Source: a virus
Direction: 5' to 3' (one strand)
Virus record (IMG/VR): IMGVR_UViG_3300030107_001766
Span: 594-35,889 of that record
Length of the DNA: 35,296 nt
Shown: piece after piece, positions 30,201-35,296 of the stretch
How positions within the stretch are numbered: the first letter of the stretch is position 1
Layout of the letters: every line of letters starts with the position of its first letter
The notes under the pieces: generated by a model
Seen by the model: the letters and a program-made list of their open reading frames with translations, nothing else
Told to the model about the DNA's origin: nothing
Databases searched by the model: none
Made by a program: the position numbers and the translations under genes

Positions 30201-31912
30201 TGGCACATATTACAATATCAGATAATGCTCCTAGAGTACAGATAACAGGAACAACAAGTGTTGGTCCACACGCATATAATTTTGAGATATTTGCTGATGC
30301 AGATTTAAAAGTATATATTAATGATACTCTTAAAACTTTAACTACTCATTATACTGTAGCTGGAGCTGGTGAATCAGGTGGTGGTAGTATTACCTTTACT
30401 GGTGGTAATGCTCCTTCTTCTTCATCAGATGTTATAACTATTCAAAGAGATATAGCAGTATCAAGAACAACAGATTTTGCTACTTCTGGTAGTTTTCAAA
30501 TAGATTCTTTAAATACAGAATTTGATAAACTAACAGCAAAAGTAGCTCAACAAGAATTTAATATTAGGAGAGCTCCTCTACTTAAAGCAACTACAGTAGA
30601 TGCTAACCTAGACGAAACATTTCCTGACCCTGTAGCACACAAAGGAATTAAATGGAACAGTTCAGCTAATGCCTTAGAAGCAGTACATTTAGATTTTAGT
30701 GCTGCTGTTTCAACTGTATCTGTAGGTAATCCAGCAACTGCAGCTTTAAATACAACTACTGGAGTTTTTACTTTTGGTATTCCAACTGGAGCAACAGGAG
30801 CAACAGGACCAACAGGACCTAATGGTCCAACTGGTCCAAGTGGACCGACAGGACCTAGTGGACCGACAGGTTCAACAGGTTCAACTGGACCTGCAGGACC
30901 GACAGGACCTAGTGGACCAACTGGACCTAGTGGACCAACAGGACCAACTGGACCTAGTGGACCAGCGGGTTCTGGTTCTATGACAAACTTTGTATTAGAG
31001 GATGATTCTGGTGATGAAGTTTCAATTGAAGATGGAAAAGAAATTAAGTTTATTGGCTCTGGTATTACAACAAACTGGACTGATACTTCTCATGGTACTG
31101 ATGGTGACCCATACGATTTAACTTTTACTGTTGATGCAGCACAAACTGGAATTACTTCCATGTATGCTACTGATTTAATTTTAGGTGAAGATGCAGAAAC
31201 TGCTATTGATTTTGGAACTGCAAATGAAATTGATTTTAAAGCTGATAATGCTGCAAGGTTAACATTAACTGCTTCTTCTTTATATCCAGTAACTACTAAT
31301 CAAATTGATTTAGGAACTGCTTCTTATGAATTTAAAGATGCTTTCTTTGATGGCACAGTAACAGCAGATGCTTTTGCTGGACCATTAACTGGTAATGTAA
31401 CAGGTAATGTTTCTGGTACAGCAGCTACTGTTACTGGAGCAGCACAATCTAATATTACTTCTGTTGGAACTTTAACTACTTTATCTGTAGATAATATTAC
31501 TGTTAATGGAAATGACATTTCTTCTACAGATACTAATGGAAATATTACTTTAACTGCTAATGGCACAGGTAAAATACAATTTAATGATTTAGCTTATATT
31601 CCTCAACAAGCAATTACTTCATCTTCAAATGCTGTTGCTTGGGATGTTCAAGCAAAACCAAATGCTTATCATCAAACTTCAGAAAATACGACTTTTTCTG
31701 CACCAACAAATGGTGTTGAAGGAGCTTTTATTTGTTTAGAAATTAATTATAATGGTTCACATACTATTGGGTGGAACACAGTTTTTGAATTTGCTGCTTC
31801 AACTGAGCCAACTGAAACAGCAACAGATGGCAAAACTGATATTCATGTATTTAGATACAATGGAGCTATCTGGCAAGAAGTAGGTAGAACAATGAATTTA
31901 AGTGAGAGTTAA
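30200..31912 (+). CDS. Tail fibre protein, T7 gp17-like N-terminus with collagen-like stalk
   Basis: The GTG start overlaps the previous TAG. The 570-residue protein has three parts. Residues 1-150 ('[38 protein letters not shown]', '[27 protein letters not shown]') match the T7 gp17 N-terminal attachment domain. Residues about 197-258 are Gly-X-Y collagen-like repeats. The rest is beta-rich, with repeating '[11 protein letters not shown]' and '[16 protein letters not shown]' typical of marine phage fibres. It would attach to the tail and carry receptor-binding modules encoded next. Confidence 0.85.
   Translation: MAHITISDNAPRVQITGTTSVGPHAYNFEIFADADLKVYINDTLKTLTTHYTVAGAGESGGGSITFTGGNAPSSSSDVITIQRDIAVSRTTDFATSGSFQIDSLNTEFDKLTAKVAQQEFNIRRAPLLKATTVDANLDETFPDPVAHKGIKWNSSANALEAVHLDFSAAVSTVSVGNPATAALNTTTGVFTFGIPTGATGATGPTGPNGPTGPSGPTGPSGPTGSTGSTGPAGPTGPSGPTGPSGPTGPTGPSGPAGSGSMTNFVLEDDSGDEVSIEDGKEIKFIGSGITTNWTDTSHGTDGDPYDLTFTVDAAQTGITSMYATDLILGEDAETAIDFGTANEIDFKADNAARLTLTASSLYPVTTNQIDLGTASYEFKDAFFDGTVTADAFAGPLTGNVTGNVSGTAATVTGAAQSNITSVGTLTTLSVDNITVNGNDISSTDTNGNITLTANGTGKIQFNDLAYIPQQAITSSSNAVAWDVQAKPNAYHQTSENTTFSAPTNGVEGAFICLEINYNGSHTIGWNTVFEFAASTEPTETATDGKTDIHVFRYNGAIWQEVGRTMNLSES
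30788..30976 (+). repeat. Collagen-like Gly-X-Y repeat tract
   Basis: Repeats of GGA/GGT-ACA/CCA-... encode about 20 Gly-X-Y triplets, mainly GPT, GPS and GAT, in the stalk of the tail fibre. Units such as '[16 protein letters not shown]' recur nearly identically at DNA level, so length changes by slippage or recombination are likely between relatives. Confidence 0.85.
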
Positions 31913-31915
31913 GAT

Positions 31916-32548
31916 ATGTATGCAATAGTAGAAAGTGGTAGCATTACCCAAACATTTAATAATCCTAGAAAATTAGTTATTAATGATATTCGTTATTCAA
32001 CTAAAATTTATTCTTTATGGTCAGTAGATGAAAAAAAAGCTATTGGCTTATACGAAGTAGAATATGATAATACAAATAAGAAAGATGAAGAATGGTATAT
32101 CAATACTAACCAGATTATAACCTATGATGCTAGTGCTGATAAAGTTACAGCTTCTTATGGAACTGCTACAGCAAAAGCTATTGCAGATTCAACATATACT
32201 TCTCAAGATAAAACTGATGGATTAATACCAAGTGGTAAAGATGTTGGTGATGTAAAAACTAGAGGATTAAAATATATAAAAAATCAAATGATAGACAATC
32301 AATGTGCTGGTATTTTAGCACCTTCTGATTGGATGGTAGTAAAAGCTACTGAAACAGATACGACAATAGATAGTGGTTGGAAAACTTGGAGGGCTAGTGT
32401 TAGAACTAAATGTAACTCCATGCAAACTCAAATAACTAATGCTAGTGATGTTGATGCTCTTGCTGATTTGTTTGCTTATAGAAATACAGGTACAGAAGAA
32501 AATCCAGTTATAGAACGACCATTAGGTGAATTTCCTGAGAAGGAATAA
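31916..32548 (+). CDS. 210-aa tail-fibre-associated protein
   Basis: It encodes 210 residues. The N-terminal part resembles small phage tail accessory proteins ('MYAIVESGSITQTFNNPRKLVINDIRYSTKIYSLWSVDEKKAIGLYEVEYD'), with beta strands. The C-terminal helical part ('WKTWRASVRTKCNSMQTQITNASDVDALADLF') recalls a segment common in fibre assembly or tail accessory genes. It lies between the fibre and a lectin-like protein, so it may help assemble or cap the fibre. Confidence 0.65.
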   Translation: MYAIVESGSITQTFNNPRKLVINDIRYSTKIYSLWSVDEKKAIGLYEVEYDNTNKKDEEWYINTNQIITYDASADKVTASYGTATAKAIADSTYTSQDKTDGLIPSGKDVGDVKTRGLKYIKNQMIDNQCAGILAPSDWMVVKATETDTTIDSGWKTWRASVRTKCNSMQTQITNASDVDALADLFAYRNTGTEENPVIERPLGEFPEKE

Positions 32549-32551
32549 CCA

Positions 32552-34003
32552 ATGCCTTTAATTATTCCAGCAAACACTTTATCAGGTGATTATGAAATAA
32601 GCAATTCACTCAGATTTGATGGTACTTCATCTTATTTAAGAGATACTTTAGGAACACCAACAAGCCAAAGAAAACTTACATTATCTGCTTGGACTAAAGG
32701 TCTTAATAAGAGAAGTGGTGGAGATGATAATAAAGTTCTGTCCGTTGGTTCAAGTGGGGATAGTCATTATACAAATATAATGAATTTAGTTAGAACAAAT
32801 GGAACACCACAAATTTATATAAGTGATACTGCTGGAAAATATTTAAACTTTAATAACACTTATTATAGAGACCCAAGTGCTTGGTATCATTGGGTAGTAC
32901 AAATAGACACAACTCAAAGTACAGCAACAAATAGAATAAAATTGTATGTTAATGGTGAGCAATTATCTAATACTGTTGCAAGTCACGAAGAACAACCTGA
33001 TGAAGATTATGATATTCCTACTTTAGCAAGTGGTCAATCAATTACTGTTGGAGCAGATACACGAGCAAGTGAGCATTTTTTTGATGGTTATATAGCAGAA
33101 CTTCATTTTTGCGATGGTCAAATACATGCTCCAACTGAATTTGGCGAAACAAATGATAATGGAATTTGGATTCCTAAAAAAGCAAGTGTTGCTTATGGAA
33201 ATAATGGATTTTTCCTTGAGTTCAAACAAAGTGGAACAGGTACAAACTCAAGTGGTATGGGTGCTGATACAAGTGGAAATGGAAATCACTTGGCATGTAC
33301 AGGTTTAACATCAGACCACCAAACAACAGACACACCGACAAATAATTTTGCAACTATTAATCCTTTAAGTAATCCTACTTTTGCGCCCGGTACTATCTCA
33401 GAAGCAAATTTAAAATTTTCATCTGACGCAACAGGTTATTCTTACAGACTTGCTACAATGGGAGCATACAGAGGAAAATGGTATTGGGAAGTTAAAGCAG
33501 TATCTTTTGCTGGAGGGTCTGACCCTTTTCAAATTGGGGTCACTTCTACTGAATCTACATCAATTTCTTATGAGTTAGGAGCGTCTGCAAATGATTGGGC
33601 TTACACAGAAGATGGAAATAAATATAATTCTGGTTCTGGTGTTTCTTATGGTTCAACTTATACTTCAGGAGATATTGTTGGAATAGCAATGGATTTAGAT
33701 AATTTAAAACTTTATTTTTCTAAAAATGGTACTTGGCAAAACTCAGGAGTTCCAACATCTGGTTCAACAGGTACAGGTGCTCTTGCACTAACTGCTGTTG
33801 CTAATACAGATTTAGGATTTTATTTTCCAGCAATAGCCGATTGGGATAATTCAGGTGGTTCTGTATTTGAAGTAAATTTTGGCAATCCTTCTTTTTCAAT
33901 TTCTTCAGGCAATGCAGATGATAATGGGTATGGAAACTTTGAGTATGATGTACCAACAGGGTATTATGCTTTTTGTTCTAAAAATTTAGGGGAGTTTGGA
34001 TAA
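32552..34003 (+). CDS. Receptor-binding candidate with LamG-like and SPRY-like domains
   Basis: The 483-residue protein has two beta-sandwich modules. Residues about 15-205 are LamG/concanavalin-like ('SLRFDGTSSYLRDTL', 'KLTLSAWTKGLNK', 'WYHWVVQIDTT', 'IKLYVNGEQL', 'FFDGYIAELHFCDGQI'). Residues about 290-420 are SPRY-like ('YRGKWYWEVKAVSFAGGSDPFQIGVTS', 'GDIVGIAMDLDNLKLYFSKNGTWQNSG'). Both are carbohydrate- or protein-binding folds used by marine phages. It most likely recognises the host surface. Its TAATG stop/start overlap couples it to the next gene. Confidence 0.82.
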   Translation: MPLIIPANTLSGDYEISNSLRFDGTSSYLRDTLGTPTSQRKLTLSAWTKGLNKRSGGDDNKVLSVGSSGDSHYTNIMNLVRTNGTPQIYISDTAGKYLNFNNTYYRDPSAWYHWVVQIDTTQSTATNRIKLYVNGEQLSNTVASHEEQPDEDYDIPTLASGQSITVGADTRASEHFFDGYIAELHFCDGQIHAPTEFGETNDNGIWIPKKASVAYGNNGFFLEFKQSGTGTNSSGMGADTSGNGNHLACTGLTSDHQTTDTPTNNFATINPLSNPTFAPGTISEANLKFSSDATGYSYRLATMGAYRGKWYWEVKAVSFAGGSDPFQIGVTSTESTSISYELGASANDWAYTEDGNKYNSGSGVSYGSTYTSGDIVGIAMDLDNLKLYFSKNGTWQNSGVPTSGSTGTGALALTAVANTDLGFYFPAIADWDNSGGSVFEVNFGNPSFSISSGNADDNGYGNFEYDVPTGYYAFCSKNLGEFG

Positions 34004-35067
34004 TGGCTTATACAACAATAGACGACCCATCAGCACATTTTCATGCACAGTTATATACAGGTAATGGCTCTAGTGGTTTATCAATAACTAATGATGCTAA
34101 TGCTGGTAATATACAACCTGATTTGTTATGGATTAGACCAAGAAGTGGTTCAGACAATAATGTTTTTTTTGATAGTTCAAGAGGTGAAGATAAACAATTA
34201 AAAGGAAATGGTTCTGATGCAGAAGATACTCATAGTCCTGCAAGAATAACTTTTGAATCAGATGGTTTTGATTTAGATACAACAGATAGTAATTATAATG
34301 GAAGTGGTTCAACATATGTAGCTTGGCAATGGAAAGCTAATGGTGGAAGTACAACAACGAATGATGCTTCAGCAACAGGTGTAGGTAGTCAAGATTCAGT
34401 TTATCAAGCAAACACAACTGCAAGATTTTCAATAGTTACTTATGGCGAATTAGGTTCTGGTGGCACTATTGCGCATGGATTAGGAACAACTCCTCATTTA
34501 ATTATTGTTAAATCAAGAGATGGAAGTCGTAATTGGTGTATATATCATCATAAAAATACATCAGCACCAGAAACAGATTTTTTTAGTCTTGACCAAAATG
34601 TAGCAACTCAAGATGCTACTGTTTGGAATGACACAGCACCTACATCAACAGTATTTAGTGTAAGTGGTGATGGAAAAGTTGGTACTGATGAAAAATATGT
34701 TGCATATTGTTTTGCGGAAGTCCAAGGTTATAGTAAATTTGGCATGTATAAAGGTAATAATAATACAGATGGAACATTTGTTTATCTTGGATTTAGACCT
34801 GAATTTATTATAATGAAAAAAACAAGTAACACAGCAAATTGGATTTCTAAAACAGGAAAAGTTGATGAATTAAATACACACCAAAAAATATCTTATCTTG
34901 ATATAAGTAATGCAGAAAATACAGCACAAGATATGGATTTATTATCTAATGGATTTAAGCACAGGTCAACAGAAGGTGATGGCAATGGAGCTGAAACATA
35001 TGTTTATATGGCTTGGGCTAGACATCCATTTGTATCTAGTGAAGGAGTTCCATGTACAGCAGTATAA
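34003..35067 (+). CDS. DUF7483-like beta-rich fibre-module protein
   Basis: The 354-residue protein reads 'FHAQLYTGNGSSGLSITNDANAGNIQPDLLWIRPRSGSDNNVFFDSSRG', 'YVAWQWKANGGS', 'TIAHGLGTTPHLIIVKSRDGSRNWCIYHHK' and 'YVYMAWARHPFVSSEGVPC'. This repeated beta pattern occurs in the module that accompanies SPRY-type receptor proteins in marine phages (the DUF7483 label is from memory). It probably forms part of the host-binding tip. Its last codons contain the ribosome site of the Cys-rich miniprotein. Confidence 0.78.
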   Translation: MAYTTIDDPSAHFHAQLYTGNGSSGLSITNDANAGNIQPDLLWIRPRSGSDNNVFFDSSRGEDKQLKGNGSDAEDTHSPARITFESDGFDLDTTDSNYNGSGSTYVAWQWKANGGSTTTNDASATGVGSQDSVYQANTTARFSIVTYGELGSGGTIAHGLGTTPHLIIVKSRDGSRNWCIYHHKNTSAPETDFFSLDQNVATQDATVWNDTAPTSTVFSVSGDGKVGTDEKYVAYCFAEVQGYSKFGMYKGNNNTDGTFVYLGFRPEFIIMKKTSNTANWISKTGKVDELNTHQKISYLDISNAENTAQDMDLLSNGFKHRSTEGDGNGAETYVYMAWARHPFVSSEGVPCTAV

Positions 35068-35135
35068 AACCTTGCCCTGAATGTGGCTGTGATAATTGTA
35101 TTTGTGATGAACAATGCGATTCGTGTGGAGCATAA
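35052..35135 (+). CDS. 27-aa cysteine-rich miniprotein
   Basis: GAAGGAG (35041-35047) is an excellent ribosome site 4 bases before ATG 35052. The 27-residue product has seven cysteines (8, 11, 13, 16, 18, 22, 25) with CxxC pairs, starting 'MYSSIKPCPECGCDN'. It overlaps the previous gene by 16 bases and ends directly before ATG 35136. It could bind zinc or an iron-sulfur cluster; the function is unknown. The strong site and tight packing are the evidence for translation. Confidence 0.62.
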   Translation: MYSSIKPCPECGCDNCICDEQCDSCGA

Positions 35136-35296
35136 ATGGCTTCTCTTTCAGATAAAACAGAAATCGGATTACCACTTAAAAATCTTTTAGGTTTATTAGG
35201 AGCAGTAGCTACTGCTGTATGGGCATACTTTGGGATTATTGAAAGGTTAAATAATATTGAAACCAATGGAAAATTAATGATTACTGATGTTGAAAA
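35136..35296 (+). CDS. 5' part of the small membrane/coiled-coil protein that continues at base 2
   Basis: It starts directly after the Cys-rich miniprotein's stop, with a GGAG element upstream. The first 53 codons encode 'MASLSDKTEIGLPLKNLLGL' and a hydrophobic span to about residue 32, then a charged helical stretch 'ERLNNIETNGKLMITDVE'. The frame runs off the window and matches the frame at bases 2-100 in phase, giving 86 residues in all. This type of protein occurs beside fibre and lysis genes in marine podoviruses. Confidence 0.75.
   Translation, partial: MASLSDKTEIGLPLKNLLGLLGAVATAVWAYFGIIERLNNIETNGKLMITDVE

Noticed and set aside
30774-30983. Gln/Leu-rich frame over the collagen-like tract
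   Set aside because: The repetitive DNA gives a long frame in another phase; the Gly-X-Y reading is the one joined to a gp17-type domain.
33038-33229. Minus-strand frame with several cysteines inside the LamG/SPRY gene
   Set aside because: Antisense to a clear beta-sandwich protein, with no ribosome site or neighbouring leftward genes.
35036-35266. 76-aa minus-strand frame near the right end
   Set aside because: It runs against the Cys-rich miniprotein and the membrane protein that closes the circle, both with ribosome sites.

Overview
The window looks like a complete genome of a small AT-rich marine podovirus, cut at an arbitrary point. The open frame running off the right end (35136..35296) continues in phase into the frame that ends at base 100, so the 35,296 bases close into one 86-codon gene. 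The virion genes follow the T7 plan: portal, scaffold, capsid, two tail-tube proteins, three ejection proteins and a gp17-type fibre. There is no phage RNA polymerase, DNA polymerase, helicase, primase or integrase. Size, base composition, gene set and marine-type fibre domains recall pelagiphages of the HTVC010P type, which would suggest a SAR11-like alphaproteobacterial host. That assignment is from memory of the families, not from a search.

Layout. A noncoding hub of about 820 bases (11418-12238) separates two divergent gene blocks. Leftward, from 11417 to 3190, lies an early block of about 26 small genes. It holds an isolated 129-aa gene with its own hairpin leader and terminator; a string of small hypothetical genes; DUF932 and ParB-like proteins; two tandem helix-turn-helix proteins; and a recombination module of YqaJ/lambda-type exonuclease, single-strand annealing protein, SSB and Hjc-like resolvase. 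The block ends with a zinc-ribbon protein and a DUF3310 protein. Rightward, from 12239 through the end of the window and on to 3227, lies the late block: terminase, morphogenesis, tail, ejection proteins, fibre and receptor-binding modules, then a lysis cassette (SleB-like endolysin, holin and small membrane or exported proteins), a metallophosphoesterase and a 2OG-Fe(II) oxygenase. The two blocks converge with a 38-base overlap at 3190-3227.

Expression. Host-type sigma-70 promoters are visible, best TAGACA-N17-TATAAT at 699-727 before the lysis genes and TTGCAG-N17-TATAAA at 10953-10981 for the early operon, as expected without a phage polymerase. Most early genes have good Shine-Dalgarno sites and overlap by a few bases, implying translational coupling. 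At least ten genes of 26-59 codons fall below usual length cut-offs and were found by reading start sites, overlaps and ribosome binding sites.

Most unusual content. (1) The hub at about 11515-12230 has long nested complementary arms (13 and 14 bp, perfect), side hairpins, a tandemly repeated hairpin module with two mutually exclusive partners for one arm, and a closing stem just before the small terminase gene. It looks like a large structured phage RNA and/or a replication or packaging locus. (2) A roughly 90-base two-stem hairpin buries the ribosome binding site of the 129-aa early gene. (3) A second structured 250-base segment (8087-8337) precedes the ParB-like gene. (4) A 27-residue protein with seven cysteines is tucked between the fibre genes and the membrane protein that closes the circle.
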